Counted from the stretch's first letter, positions 48,341 to 58,736 are shown. The stretch is 64,000 nucleotides of DNA from Stutzerimonas stutzeri (GCA_019056435.1 CP077641.1:3038001-3102000), one strand, 5' to 3'. Translations and numbers: made by a program. Notes: generated by a model not told the origin, from the sequence alone.

Positions 48341-49504
48341 ATGCGTATCAATCCACCACTTGTGGCACTAGCCATCGGTGCCTTTGGCATCGGCGTCACC
48401 GAATTCGCCCCGATGGGCATGTTGCCGGGTATCGCTACGGACCTCGGTGTTTCCGTTCCTGCTGCAGGTCTGTTGGTCAGTGCTTACGCAATGGGAGTGC
48501 TGCTCGGCGCGCCGCTGATGACCCTGACCACCGGCAGGGTTCCTCGGCGCTATCTGCTTATAGGACTCATGGCGATCTTTACCCTAGGCAATTTAATGTC
48601 GGCCCTGGCGACCGATTACTACAGCCTGATGATCGCCAGGGTGGTGACCTCACTGAACCACGGTGCGTTCTTCGGCGTTGGCTCCATCGTCGCCGCCAGC
48701 GTGGTTGTCCCGGAGAAACGTGCCGGGGCAGTGGCGGCGATGTTCATGGGCCTGACCCTGGCGACTATCGGCGGAGTCCCATTGGCCGCCTGGTTTGGCG
48801 AACTGTTCGGGTGGCGCACCGCGTTTTGGGGAATTACCGGCCTCGGCGTGCTAGCCATGATCGCTTTGTGGTACGCCCTGCCCAACATGCCAGCGCCGCA
48901 ACGCGTCGGTTTACTGGCCGAAATTCGGGTACTGGGCCGCGGCTCGGTATTGGGCGCTTTGGCTCTGACCGTGGTCGGCTCGGGTGCAATGTTTACCGTA
49001 TTCACTTACATCGCGCCCATCCTCAGCAGCGAGACCCACGCGTCCGCTGCCTTCATCACCGCCATGCTGGTGCTGTTTGGGGTGGGGCTGACGCTGGGCA
49101 ACATGTGGGGCGGCAAGTCCGCCGATCGCTCGATCGACCGCACCCTGATCGTTTCCCTGAGTGTGCTGATTCTTGTCTTGCTGGGGTTCACCGTGCTGAT
49201 GCGCTGGCCGCTGTCGGCTGCCGTGGCGATTCTAATTTGGGGTATTGCCAGCTTTGCCCTGGTGCCTCCGCTGCAAATGCGCGTTATGGAAGTGGCCAAG
49301 GACGCGCCCAATTTGGCCTCGGCAGTGAACATCGGTGCCTTCAACCTCGGTAACGCTATTGGTGCGGCGTTGGGCGGCGCGGTGATCAATGCGGGCCTAG
49401 GCTATCCTGCGGTTTCACTAGCCGGAGCCGTGATGGCCGCGCTCGGATTGCTGATGGTACTGGTCTTTGCGTTGCGCTCTAGAGTTGCGGCGGCGGCTGC
49501 GTAA
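48341..49504 (+). CDS. MFS transporter, DHA1 family (AraJ/YdhP-like)
   Basis: The 387-aa protein has twelve predicted membrane spans. The first helix AIGAFGIGVTEFAPMGMLPGIA and the motif A region GAPLMTLTTGRVPRRYLL are typical of the AraJ/YdhP-like drug:H+ antiporter subgroup. It is an inner-membrane exporter of unknown substrate. The ATG at 48341 is chosen over an upstream one because GGAG precedes it at 7 nt. It is probably controlled by the divergent LysR protein. Confidence 0.88.
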   Translation: MRINPPLVALAIGAFGIGVTEFAPMGMLPGIATDLGVSVPAAGLLVSAYAMGVLLGAPLMTLTTGRVPRRYLLIGLMAIFTLGNLMSALATDYYSLMIARVVTSLNHGAFFGVGSIVAASVVVPEKRAGAVAAMFMGLTLATIGGVPLAAWFGELFGWRTAFWGITGLGVLAMIALWYALPNMPAPQRVGLLAEIRVLGRGSVLGALALTVVGSGAMFTVFTYIAPILSSETHASAAFITAMLVLFGVGLTLGNMWGGKSADRSIDRTLIVSLSVLILVLLGFTVLMRWPLSAAVAILIWGIASFALVPPLQMRVMEVAKDAPNLASAVNIGAFNLGNAIGAALGGAVINAGLGYPAVSLAGAVMAALGLLMVLVFALRSRVAAAAA

Positions 49505-49725
49505 GTGGGTAGAGCTTTGGCCGTCGTCGTTGAGTGGCGGCTATTCACTAATTTCAGACGGATTGATACAGGCGGAACCGGCCAAAGCGGTACCAATCGC
49601 AATGGGACTATGCGGCCATGCCTCAATGATGAGCTCTTCTTTTCAACGCCTCGGTGAACCATAATCCTGACCAAACCACTCGGCTATGGATATTTATGCG
49701 AGACGAGGCCTCTACGGACGCAATA

Positions 49726-51626
49726 ATGAGCTCGCAAGAGCGCTATCGCCTGCTCATCGATGCAGTGACCGACTACGCCATCTATATGCTCGACGCTGAC
49801 GGCAAGATTGCCAGCTGGAACCCAGGGGCTCGACGCTTTAAGGGATACGAGGAGGCCGAGATCCTGGGCCATCATTTCTCCCAGTTCTATACTGAAGACG
49901 ACCGAGCCAATGGGTTGCCGGAGCACGCGCTGAGTCGCGCTACCACGGAAGGTCGTTTTGAGGGGGAGGGTTGGCGCTTACGCAAGGATGGGACGCGCTT
50001 TTGGTGTCATGTCGTCATTGATCCGATCTGGTCGCCTACTGGAAGGTTGCTCGGTTTCGCCAAAATCACCCGGGACTTGACCGAACGCAAACTCGCAGAA
50101 GAATCGTTGAAACAGAGCGAGCAGCAGTTTCGTCTGTTGGTTCAAAGCGTCACCGATTACGCCATCTTCATGCTTGATCCAGCTGGCGTGGTGACAAACT
50201 GGAACCAGGGTGCCCAACGCATCAAGGGGTACCTTCCAGAAGAGATCATCGGTCAGCACTACTCTATTTTCTTTACCGACGAAGACCGACAAAACGGTGC
50301 GCCGCAGCGCGGCCTCGATACTGCGCTGCGTGAAGGGCGGTTCGAAAACCAAGGATGGCGTTTGCGTAAAAGATGGCTCGCGGTTCTGGGCCAACGTTAT
50401 GGTAAAACCGATCCGCAGTGAGACGGGCACCCTAATTGGTTACGCCAAGATCACACGCGACATCACCGAGAGTGTCGAGGCGCAACGTGAGCTGGAGGCC
50501 GCGCGCGAAGCCCTTTTTCAATCACACAAGATGGAGTCGCTCGGTCGGCTTACTGGCGGGATCGCGCATGATTTCAACAACCTCCTCATGGCGGTTCTGG
50601 GAGGGCTCGAGATCGTTCGACGTCGGGCGGAGGATAACCCCAAGATAATCCCGCTGCTCGACAATGCAATCCAAGGGGCCAAGCGAGGCGTATCGCTCTC
50701 CCAGCGCATGTTGGCGTTCGCGCGACGGCAGGAGTTGAATCGCGAACTGGTTGACCTAACAGATCTGGTTCATGGTATGGCCGACCTGCTCAGGCAATCG
50801 ATCGGCCCTCGGATCCAGATCGAAACCCGCTTTCCCTCTCTCGCTCAGACCCGTTTTGGTTGATGCGAACCAAATCGAGCTTGCGCTTCTCAATCTGGCT
50901 GTGAATGCCCGCGACGCGATGCCCAATGGCGGCACAGTTACAATTTCCGCACGTGAGCGCAGGCTGGACCTGAAGGATGGGCCACTCGCGCCCGGCGAAT
51001 ATGTCTGCCTGAGCCTGGAGGACGAGGGCATCGGCATGGACATGGAAACGCTTGAACGCGCAACGGAGCCTTTTTTTACCACAAAGGGAATTGGCAAAGG
51101 CACGGGGCTTGGACTTTCCATGGTCCATGGCCTTGCCGCTCAATCTGGCGGTCATCTTGTGCTCAAGAGCGAGAAGGGGCGTGGGACAACCGCTGAGCTG
51201 TGGCTACCAATTGCGCCCGATGACGTCATAACGCCAACCGAGGCGGTCGAGCCGCCACGTTCAACGTTACAGCACCTAGCGGCACTCAACGTCCTGGCAG
51301 TGGACGACGATCCGCTGGTCTTAACAACCACTGGCGCGATGCTCGACGAGCTCGGGTGCCATGTGTTCGAGGCGGGATCAGCAGAGCAGGCGCTGGAGAT
51401 CCTGACGCGGAACACCATCGACTTGGTGCTGACTGATCAGGCTATGCCGCAAATGACTGGATCAGAACTGGCAGAGGTGATCAGGAATCGGTACCCGTCA
51501 CTTCCGATCATACTTGTCACTGGATATTCCGAGCAGATGAGCGGGCCGGCAGGAGAACTTCCTAAGCTGAGCAAACCTTTCGATCAGAGTTCACTAGCGC
51601 AGACCATCGCTTCGGTAATGCATTAG
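49726..51626 (+). CDS. PAS-PAS hybrid histidine kinase with receiver domain, frameshifted
   Basis: Two PAS domains (YAIYMLDADGKIASWNPGA; YAIFMLDPAGVVTNWNQGA) are followed by a HisKA-type dimerisation helix with the phospho-acceptor in SHKMESLGRLTGGIAHDFNN. The ATPase domain has NLAVNARDAMPNGG and GTGLGLSMVHGL. The C-terminal receiver has AVDDDPLVL, acceptor D in LVLTDQAMP, and K in LSKPF. One A is extra at 50368-50371 and one C at 50834-50836; repair gives 632 aa. Starts at 49654 (GTG) or 49696 are possible. It has no transmembrane segment, so it senses a cytosolic cue. Confidence 0.85.
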
Positions 51627-52075
51627 TCCTCCTTGAGAAACGTCAGTCGCGCTGTCGGACCGACGCTTGTCGTCTGCGTCCGGTAGTGGGATGCGTTGCC
51701 AGGGTCAGCGACAAGCACTCGGGCGGCTATCTTCGGTTTCGAGCACATCTATCGCGAGGGCGCTGCGTTCAGCAAGGCCGACGTCCAGCTGGTGAACCTG
51801 TGCCAGTGGCGAATACACGCACGGCACACCAGCGGGACCCGATGGCCGGTGACGCCTCCACCAGCGCTGCGCTCTGCCCAACCGGCGTGTACCGAGTGCT
51901 GGTCATTCCAACTCTTGCTCGATCGATATTTTGACGATGTCAAAAACGCGGGCTCTCATGAAGACAACGTTCCTGCCATGCTTCCGAACTCATTCGACGG
52001 CAGCCGCCGGGGCACCGTGTCCAGCCATGCGCTTGCGAGTGGGGGCGTCCAACGGTACGAAGGGGCCAACGGCAA
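51627..52075. other. Gene-free region
   Basis: No gene is supported. A frame reading FGFEHIYREGAAFSKADVQL (near 51735-51795) looks protein-like but has no start and no family I recognise. It may be a relic. Confidence 0.4.
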
Positions 52076-53380
52076 TCAGGCAAGGCGCTGGGCCTGGTCC
52101 GCGATGATCACCTTGGTGATTGCACGCAAACAGCGCAACTCCCCGGCAAGCGTTGGTTTGAGCGCAGGCTGTGAGCTGCCAAGTTGCTGGTGGGCTCGTT
52201 CGGTTGCTTCGTAAAGGCTGCCTGCCTCTTTCATTACGGCATTGCGAAGCCGGTCGACCATGGCACCGGCCGTTGCGGCCTTGATCCCCATCCTCTGGCC
52301 TGCCTCGAGCAGGTCCGACCGCCCGATGTCCTGCAGCCGTGCCGTCTGACCGATCGGCCAGGCTAGTGTGCAGCCCTGAGGCCATCCATCCCGATCGAAT
52401 GCTCGTGTCTCGTAAACGGCAGTACTGAGCAGGTCGTAGAAGGGTGCTAAATCGACACCGTCATGATTGATGAGAAAGCTCAGGTTCTTGAGGTGCGCAT
52501 CCGTATTGCCTACCAGCACGTTGAAGATCAGCCATTGAAAAAGCTGTGCGCGCGCAATCGCGGGTGCTTTACATATATTGGCCAATCGGGCCAATTGCTC
52601 GACGCTGCGGGCGCTGTACTTGTAGGTTCGATCCAGGCCGAGCAGCTGGCAGGCATCGATGCTATGAAGGCGGCTCCAGCCATTGTCCTCGTTGCGCCGG
52701 TCGAAGCGCTGGATCAGGTAAACGGGCTGCGGGACGTAGCGGTGCTCAACGGGCGGCACGTTCAGTTTTGCCCGTGCGGCCAGGGTCATCACGAACCATT
52801 CGTTTATCACGGGGTGGGCGTACGAGAGATCAGGGTGATCGGGCTTGAGGATGTGCGTGGAGGCTGCACCGCCCTCGGGTTCCTGTAGGCCGCCGGGCCC
52901 CAGGATGACGGCGAGTTTGTGTTGTGCGCCGGCTAGAGACATCCGCTTCCGGGCTTCATGGGTGAGCGGGATGCTGGGCATCTGCTGGATCCGTCGCGAC
53001 AACGCCTCGTCGGGCAAAGGATGGGTTGCGTGAGGCGCCTGAGCGGTTCCCTGCGCAAGCAACGTCACCGAGCCAGCCGACTCCGCACCGTAGTGGGCCA
53101 GCAGCGCAAAAGCATCGTGGGCATCGAGGTGGGCCGAACCGGCGAGCAGGGTTCGCTGGCCTTCCTCGGGCAGCAGATTATCGAAGTACCATTGGACCGG
53201 ACGGCTGGTGGCACCATCGCGTTGCAGCCCTTCGACCAGCGGAATGCCCGGGCACAATGCGTAGGCACCCGGGTGTGTCAGCCATGGCCGGGAATACTCG
53301 AAGGCCCACAGGCCGTTCGCCTCGTGAAGGGTGCCGACAAGCTGGTCGTTAATCCAGGCCTGGAGCATGCGCGGCATCAA
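52076..53380 (-). CDS. hipA: HipA-family serine/threonine kinase toxin
   Basis: The 434-aa protein has the HipA N-subdomain (WYFDNLLPEEGQRTLLA), the couple of LAGAQHKLAVI and HILKPDHPDLSYAHPVINEWFVM, the catalytic loop NVLVGNTDAHLKNLSF and the metal-binding LAPFYDLLSTAVY. HipA kinases phosphorylate aminoacyl-tRNA synthetases and can induce growth arrest. It overlaps hipB by 4 bp, giving coupled translation and control by the operators at 53666-53783. Confidence 0.9.
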   Translation of the reverse strand: MMPRMLQAWINDQLVGTLHEANGLWAFEYSRPWLTHPGAYALCPGIPLVEGLQRDGATSRPVQWYFDNLLPEEGQRTLLAGSAHLDAHDAFALLAHYGAESAGSVTLLAQGTAQAPHATHPLPDEALSRRIQQMPSIPLTHEARKRMSLAGAQHKLAVILGPGGLQEPEGGAASTHILKPDHPDLSYAHPVINEWFVMTLAARAKLNVPPVEHRYVPQPVYLIQRFDRRNEDNGWSRLHSIDACQLLGLDRTYKYSARSVEQLARLANICKAPAIARAQLFQWLIFNVLVGNTDAHLKNLSFLINHDGVDLAPFYDLLSTAVYETRAFDRDGWPQGCTLAWPIGQTARLQDIGRSDLLEAGQRMGIKAATAGAMVDRLRNAVMKEAGSLYEATERAHQQLGSSQPALKPTLAGELRCLRAITKVIIADQAQRLA

Positions 53381-53658
53381 CGCGGCTCACTCTGGCGCGC
53401 CACGAGTTTTTTCATCTCGGCATCGTGTAGGGCCTTGGCTTGCTCCGGTATCTCGGCGGTGAGGCCAATGCCCAACTGCTCCAGCACTTGGAACAGCTTG
53501 CTCCACTGCACGGAGTCGTCACCGCGCTCGACCTTGCCCAGGAAGTTCTCGCTGACGCCTATCGTGCCGGCGGTATCGTCTTGGCGCAGGCCAAGTGTTT
53601 TGCGCGTAGCGCGTACGAGCGGGCCTATTTCTGATGCGGAGCCGAGGGTAACCTTCAT
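53377..53658 (-). CDS. hipB: HipB-family antitoxin and repressor
   Basis: The 93-aa Cro/CI-type HTH protein (LVRATRKTLGLRQDDTAGTIGVSENFLGKVERG, then VLEQLGIGL) starts at MKVTLGS. A longer frame upstream runs through the operators and is rejected. It neutralises HipA and represses the operon. Confidence 0.88.
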   Translation of the reverse strand: MKVTLGSASEIGPLVRATRKTLGLRQDDTAGTIGVSENFLGKVERGDDSVQWSKLFQVLEQLGIGLTAEIPEQAKALHDAEMKKLVARQSEPR

Positions 53659-53665
53659 CACTAAA

Positions 53666-53783
53666 ATCCTCATGGTCACGAGGATAATAATGCAACCGCC
53701 TGGAATCTCAAGTTTATCCTCACGACAGTGAGGATAATGAATTTCGAGTCGGTGGGTGGCGCTCAAACCTCACGAACGTGAGG
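53666..53783. promoter_or_regulatory. Three HipB-type palindromic operators
   Basis: O1: ATCCTC-N8-GAGGAT (53666-53685). O2: TTATCCTCAC-GACA-GTGAGGATAA (53714-53737), a perfect 10-bp inverted repeat. O3: CCTCAC-GAAC-GTGAGG (53768-53783). The TATCC/GGATA ends match the known E. coli HipB operator core. They lie 8-125 bp upstream of hipB. The following 53784-54061 holds no gene. Confidence 0.8.
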
Positions 53784-54061
53784 ATCGCTTCGGATCCACT
53801 ATTCGCTTGCGTTATGTCCCATTAATTCTAAGCACTCGAGACCTTGCGAAGGCTGGCTGTTGCAGGTCTGCAATGACGCCTGCGCGCTCGAGTCAGCGAG
53901 GCAATGGCGAGCAGATAGACGTTGGCGTTCATGACGTCGATGGCGCTGCACCGCGGCTCTAGTCAGTGATGCACGCTTCGGCTTGCTTACGCGAAGCCCA
54001 ACCAAACGGACGATCGCTTGTCAGTTTCCTTACCCAACAACAATGATGATAAGGAACTGCC

Positions 54062-55114
54062 ATGAGAACATGCTCATTGCTAATCGCCGGACTCTGCGCG
54101 GCCCTGCTTGGTAACGCCAACGCGCAGGAGAAACCGACGGTCCAGTTCATTGCGACCGGCGGGACGATCGCAATGAAGATCGACCCGGTCAAGAAGGCTC
54201 CCGTGCCTGCCATATCGGGTGATGATCTGCTTGCCACGGTGCCGGAGGTGGCCGACTTCGCCCGGATCGAGGTCAACAACCTCTCGAACGTACCGTCCGA
54301 CTATATGGATCCGCCGCGCTGGGTCGAGCTGTCCAAGACCGTCAACGCTGCGCTCGACCAATCAGAGGTATCGGGCGTCATCGTCTCGCACGGCACCGAT
54401 ACGCTCGAGGAAACCGCATTCTGGCTTGACCTGACCGTCAAGTCTGACAAACCGGTCGTGGTCATTGGGGCGCAGCGCAACGCCTCATCGTCTGATTTCG
54501 ACGGCCCGCGCAACCTGCTCAATGCGGTGCGTATCGCGGTCGATGAGCAGGCCAAGGGCAAGGGGGTACTGCTTGCGATGAACAACCAGATCAACGCCGC
54601 GCGCCATGTGGCCAAGACCCATACAGCCAACGTGGAGACCTTTCAGTCCGGTGACTACGGCTTTTTAGGAGAGGTCTATCCCGACCGTGTGATCTTCGCA
54701 AGGGAGCCGCTGCGCCGACAGCACATCGAAATCCGGACCGATGACATGCCAAGAGTCGAGATCGTCGCCATGTACGGGGGCGCCGATGGCAGCCTTCTTC
54801 GCAGCGCCGTCGACCAGGGCGCAGAGGGTATCGTCGTTCAGGCGCTGGGCATGGGGAACATGAACCAGCCGATGTTCGAGGCCGTCAAGTACGCGCTGGG
54901 CAAGCAAGTCCCGGTCGTGATCTCCACCCGCGTGCACAACGGGCGTGTCATGGCCAACTACGGTTTCGAAGGCGGCGGCAAAACGACTGCCGATGCAGGC
55001 GCCGTCATGGCTGGAAACCTCAGCCCGCAGAAGGCGCGGATTCTACTGATGCTGCTTCTGCAAAGCGGGAAGAAGGGGCAAGAGAAACTGCAGGTCGCGT
55101 TTGACGAGATGTAG
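54062..55114 (+). CDS. ansB: Type II L-asparaginase/glutaminase (periplasmic)
   Basis: The 350-aa protein has a signal peptide (LLIAGLCAALLGNANA), the first active-site threonine in FIATGGTIAM, and the second in SHGTDTLEETAFWLDL with its TD pair. It ends with the PQKARILLMLLLQ segment common to the family. It hydrolyses asparagine (and often glutamine) in the periplasm, giving ammonia. It appears monocistronic. The symbol follows the type II family. Confidence 0.9.
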   Translation: MRTCSLLIAGLCAALLGNANAQEKPTVQFIATGGTIAMKIDPVKKAPVPAISGDDLLATVPEVADFARIEVNNLSNVPSDYMDPPRWVELSKTVNAALDQSEVSGVIVSHGTDTLEETAFWLDLTVKSDKPVVVIGAQRNASSSDFDGPRNLLNAVRIAVDEQAKGKGVLLAMNNQINAARHVAKTHTANVETFQSGDYGFLGEVYPDRVIFAREPLRRQHIEIRTDDMPRVEIVAMYGGADGSLLRSAVDQGAEGIVVQALGMGNMNQPMFEAVKYALGKQVPVVISTRVHNGRVMANYGFEGGGKTTADAGAVMAGNLSPQKARILLMLLLQSGKKGQEKLQVAFDEM

Positions 55115-55193
55115 ATCTGAGTTGCCCTTACGCGTGGACCAGGCCAGGCAATGTAGTAACACGGCTACATCATGTCTGCGGGAGGTATCAAGC

Positions 55194-55445
55194 ATGCCCA
55201 CCACGATAAGCAGTCGGGAATTCAATCAGGACACCAGCGGTGCCAAAAAGGCTGCGCTTTCAGGTCCTGTTTTCATCACGGATCGTGGCAGGCCTGCGCA
55301 TGTTCTGCTTTCGATCGAAGACTACCGGCGCCTGGCTGGTGGCAACGCGAGCATCATCGACTTGCTGGCCATTCCAGGTGCCGAGGATTTTGCATTCGAT
55401 CCGCCGAAAGCGCGAATACAGACCCGCAAGGTCGATCTTTCCTGA
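55194..55445 (+). CDS. Phd/YefM-type antitoxin
   Basis: The 83-aa antitoxin has the Phd fold (SSREFNQDTSGAKKAA, PVFITDRGRPAHVLLSIEDYRRL) and a flexible toxin-binding tail. The stop overlaps the toxin start as TGATG. The gene is intact while its VapC partner is decayed, so it may now be an orphan. Confidence 0.85.
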   Translation: MPTTISSREFNQDTSGAKKAALSGPVFITDRGRPAHVLLSIEDYRRLAGGNASIIDLLAIPGAEDFAFDPPKARIQTRKVDLS

Positions 55446-55766
55446 TGTTTTTCGTGCTGGACACCAGTGTGTCTCCGAGCTACGCAGAGCCAAGCCGGGC
55501 AGGGCGGATGCGGGTGTCGTCGCCTGGGCCGAGACCACTCAGGCAAGCGACCTATTCGTGTCGGAGATTACGATTCTGGAACTGTAGATGGGCGTGCTTC
55601 AGATTGAACGGCGCGATGCGACCCAAGGCGCCGTGTTGCGAGCGTGGCTCGATAAGCAGTCAATCCGGTCTCTTTCAGCGCAAAGGCGATTTCGAACTCA
55701 TTCACCGCAATACCGCTGTTGGGATGGTCAGCGAAATTCGATCGTCGAACTTGCCGCGGGACCCGC
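55445..55766 (+). pseudogene. Decayed VapC/PIN-domain toxin
   Basis: The start MFFVLDTSV carries the first PIN acidic residue. A base is then missing near 55470, and the next frame reads VSELRRAKP, VVAWAETTQASDLFVSEITILEL, followed by a TAG where QMGVLQIERRD continues. After RAWLDKQ the central PIN region is missing and only a tail-like piece (GDFELIHRNTAVG) remains. Frameshift, nonsense codon and internal loss together show a true pseudogene. Confidence 0.8.
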
Positions 55767-56591
55767 TTAATCCGAGATCCGCTTCAGCACCATGTCGTGC
55801 CTGGTGCCACCAATGAAGAAAGAATCCATCATCGTCCCGTCAGGCAGCGCCTTCAATATCTTCGCATGTTGCGACTTGTGGTAGGGGTGGCGGTATAGCG
55901 ATTCCTTCTCGGAGTACGCGTATTTTTGGTAATGCAGCTCATCGCCAACCCAGTGAACCGCGTTGAACAGCTGCCGCCAGTTCTCGTTGCTGGCCTGATA
56001 GATCAAAGCACTGCCGTCGGCGCTGCGCCGCACTTCGACCTGAACGTCACCTTCGGCCGTCGCCCACTTTCCAATGTAGCGGCCCAAATCCTGGTGAGCC
56101 GGGACAAGCGGGGCGGGAATGAAGTCACTCTGCTGGTAGGGCGTTGCCTTCGCCTGCAGATTTGCCAATTGATAAAGCGCGCACAACGGTGCGACTTTTT
56201 GGGCCTTCACGTAGGCGAATGTAAGGTTCGAGTCGGCAATATGAAGGCCGAGCTGCATCGTCTTGCGGTTGAATTCCAAAACGTTCAGATCGAAGTCGTC
56301 CATCGGCGAGCTGATATGGATCGTCTGGCCGTCATCGGCAACCTGATACGTGGACTCTTCAATTTCTGGCTTACCCGGCTCAGCACAATTGAACGGATGA
56401 AGCAGTGCTGTACCGTCGGCCTTGTACTCGACCACGTTTGCGATACCGTTGCGCAGCGGAACCATGGCCCAGATACCGACTAGATGAGCTTTGTTTTCGG
56501 CGAGCGAAAGGGGTTCGTTGCTCTCCGTCTTGTTCGCGCATCCGGTAACAAGAAGGGCCGTCAGGCAAATCGGAACAAATCTATTCGGCAT
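55767..56591 (-). CDS. Putative lipoprotein of unknown function
   Basis: The 274-aa protein has a lipoprotein signal (TALLVTGC). The mature part is a two-part beta-rich fold (HLVGIWAMVPLRNGIANVVEYKADGTALLHPF; then GRYIGKWATAEGDVQVEVRRSADG) with repeated G-x-W motifs. This suggests two lipocalin-like or similar barrel units. No family name is certain. It is monocistronic. Confidence 0.7.
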   Translation of the reverse strand: MPNRFVPICLTALLVTGCANKTESNEPLSLAENKAHLVGIWAMVPLRNGIANVVEYKADGTALLHPFNCAEPGKPEIEESTYQVADDGQTIHISSPMDDFDLNVLEFNRKTMQLGLHIADSNLTFAYVKAQKVAPLCALYQLANLQAKATPYQQSDFIPAPLVPAHQDLGRYIGKWATAEGDVQVEVRRSADGSALIYQASNENWRQLFNAVHWVGDELHYQKYAYSEKESLYRHPYHKSQHAKILKALPDGTMMDSFFIGGTRHDMVLKRISD

Positions 56592-56979
56592 GATGCGTCA
56601 TCCATGATGCGTTGAAGTGTGGCTCTTTGGCGAACCCGCCGCGTGGAGCGGCGAGCAATGGTCGGCTGCGAAAGGCAGATCATCGCGCTGCTAGGGTGCA
56701 GGCAGGCCGCAATAACGCGAACTAGCAGCGCGTGGCCAGGCAGCAGCCGAGAGGCGCGCATGCTAGCCAAGCGACAGATTTCCAAGGAGACCTCGGTCAC
56801 ATTCCCAGTACATCCGGAGCGCCGTCGGTCAGACAGCTGCGAGTAACGACCGAGGCGCGTAACCGGGGGATTGCAGCGTTCTCCCAGCGGCAGCCGGGCC
56901 GCATAAGGGGAGACACGGATTTGGGCGACGCCCCCTGCGCTCAACTTCTGCTTTCGCATGTGGGCCCTTAAGCTCAGAT
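56592..56979. other. Gene-free region
   Basis: Nothing supported in either strand between the lipoprotein start and the LysR stop. Confidence 0.5.
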
Positions 56980-57870
56980 TCAAATTGGGTTCGCACCCAA
57001 GTGGGCCAGCAAGCTCTGCATTGGAGCGGAAAGCGCACTCCAGCTCCTGAAGCACAGACACAGCCGTCTTTGCGCCCATTTGTCGGTCAGCTGAAGCGTT
57101 TGCAGCAAATACCTTCGCTTGTGACGCGTCGCTATGCGCTGTGGCAGGATGCCAATTCCGACGCCATGGGCAACCATCTGAGATACGCCCTCGTATGTTC
57201 TCATGTGGATTCGAAGGTTGAGCGTTCTGCCTGCCGCACGAGCATGGTCGTTGAGATGATCCTGCAAAGCGCTTCCCTGTGAGAGGCCTACGAATGGTTG
57301 GTCCAGAACGTCCGAGAAGCAAATCTTGTCTTGCCGTGCTAGGGGATGACTCGCAGGGGCAATTAACACCAGGTGGTCTTTGGCGATGGCTCGTAGCTCA
57401 AGGCCGTGCGCCGCTACCGCATCCGAGACGATTCCGGCTTCAGCCAACCCTGACGTCACTGCACGGATGATATCGACACTGGTGCGTTCCTTGAGCTCGA
57501 TGCGCAAACCAGGACGCTCGGCTAACCAGGGTCCGAGCCGGCTCGGAAGAAACTCGGTGAGCGCGGCCGTATTGGCGTAAAGGCTAATCGTTCCCTTGGT
57601 ACCGGTAGCGAAATCGACTAGCTCATCCTTGAGCAAAGCCTGCTGACGCAGGATCAAGCGCGCGTGATGCGCGAGTGCTTCGCCCGCTTCGGTTGTTATG
57701 ACCCCCCTTGGCCTACGCTCCAACAGGGCAACGCCGGCGGCGCTTTCGATACGACGTAACCGTTCGCTGGCCGACGCCAACGCAAGATTTGCACGAGCCG
57801 CGCCGGCCGTGATGCTTCCTGCGTCGACGATGCAAAGAAAGAGTTGGAGGTCCGCCAAGTCAAGCCGCAT
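56980..57870 (-). CDS. LysR-family regulator, divergent from TauE-like transporter
   Basis: The 296-aa LTTR has an HTH at residues 4-62 (LADLQLFLCIVDAGSITAGA, LALASASERLRRIE). The rest is a two-lobed effector domain (TKGTISLYANTAALTEFLP; VSQMVAHGVGIGILPQRIA). It is divergent from the membrane protein at 57990, which it probably regulates. Confidence 0.88.
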   Translation of the reverse strand: MRLDLADLQLFLCIVDAGSITAGAARANLALASASERLRRIESAAGVALLERRPRGVITTEAGEALAHHARLILRQQALLKDELVDFATGTKGTISLYANTAALTEFLPSRLGPWLAERPGLRIELKERTSVDIIRAVTSGLAEAGIVSDAVAAHGLELRAIAKDHLVLIAPASHPLARQDKICFSDVLDQPFVGLSQGSALQDHLNDHARAAGRTLNLRIHMRTYEGVSQMVAHGVGIGILPQRIATRHKRRYLLQTLQLTDKWAQRRLCLCFRSWSALSAPMQSLLAHLGANPI

Positions 57871-57989
57871 CGGTTTAACGCTCCTGATGCCTTCGGAGCA
57901 ACCGAAGGCTGCGATGAGTATTCCGCATTGTGCCGGGAAGCATTGGGCGCTTCAATTTGCCTCCTTTGTATGGCGATCCGAGCGTCTCT

Positions 57990-58736
57990 ATGGACGATTC
58001 CGTTCAGCATCTTCCCTTATTGGTCGGCATCTTTTTAGCAGCTGGTTTGGTGAAAGGCGTGACGGGCATGGGGCTGCCTACGGTGGCCATGGGGTTACTT
58101 GGGACGGTGATGTCACCGGCTGCCGCTGCGGCAATTCTTGTCATGCCGGCTTTGGTGACCAACCTGTGGCAGTTGCTGTCGGGCCCGCCCGTGGCGCCGC
58201 TCATAGGCAGGCTTTGGTCGATGATGCTCTGCATTGTCATTGGCACGGTTGCAAGCGCAGGGTTACTGGTACAGGTCGACCCAGTCTGGTCTGGGTTCGG
58301 GCTCGGCGTAGCGCTCGTGGTGTACGCAAGCTATGCCCTCGTGGCTCCTGCCTTTGCCGTACCGAGGCGGATCGAGGGGTGGATGTCGCCGGCAATCGGT
58401 TTGATAACTGGAGTGATCACCGGGGCCACCGGTGTCTTCGTGATGCCAGCGGTCCCGTATTTAGGCTCGCTCGACATCAACCGAGAAGAGCTGGTCCAAG
58501 CGCTTGGCTTGTCCTTCACCGTTTCTACCGTTGCACTGGCAATAGGACTCTTCTCGCAGAATGCATTGCCGAGTATGCAGATCGGCACGTCGTTGATGGC
58601 GATCGTTCCGGCCCTGATCGGAATGTGGGTGGGGCAACGAATGCGGGTTCGGATTGGGCCCAGACGCTTCCGCCAATGCTTCCTGCTGTTTCTCATTGCG
58701 CTCGGCCTTGAGCTGGCGTCAAGACCCTACCTCTGA
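57990..58736 (+). CDS. TauE/SafE-family membrane protein (putative anion permease)
   Basis: The 248-aa protein has about eight hydrophobic spans. The TauE/SafE signature glycine-rich loops are seen in two repeats (GLVKGVTGMGLPTVAMGLL and GLITGVITGATGVFVMP). This family moves sulfite, sulfoacetate or related organic anions. The substrate here is unknown. It is under a divergent LysR protein. Confidence 0.85.
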   Translation: MDDSVQHLPLLVGIFLAAGLVKGVTGMGLPTVAMGLLGTVMSPAAAAAILVMPALVTNLWQLLSGPPVAPLIGRLWSMMLCIVIGTVASAGLLVQVDPVWSGFGLGVALVVYASYALVAPAFAVPRRIEGWMSPAIGLITGVITGATGVFVMPAVPYLGSLDINREELVQALGLSFTVSTVALAIGLFSQNALPSMQIGTSLMAIVPALIGMWVGQRMRVRIGPRRFRQCFLLFLIALGLELASRPYL

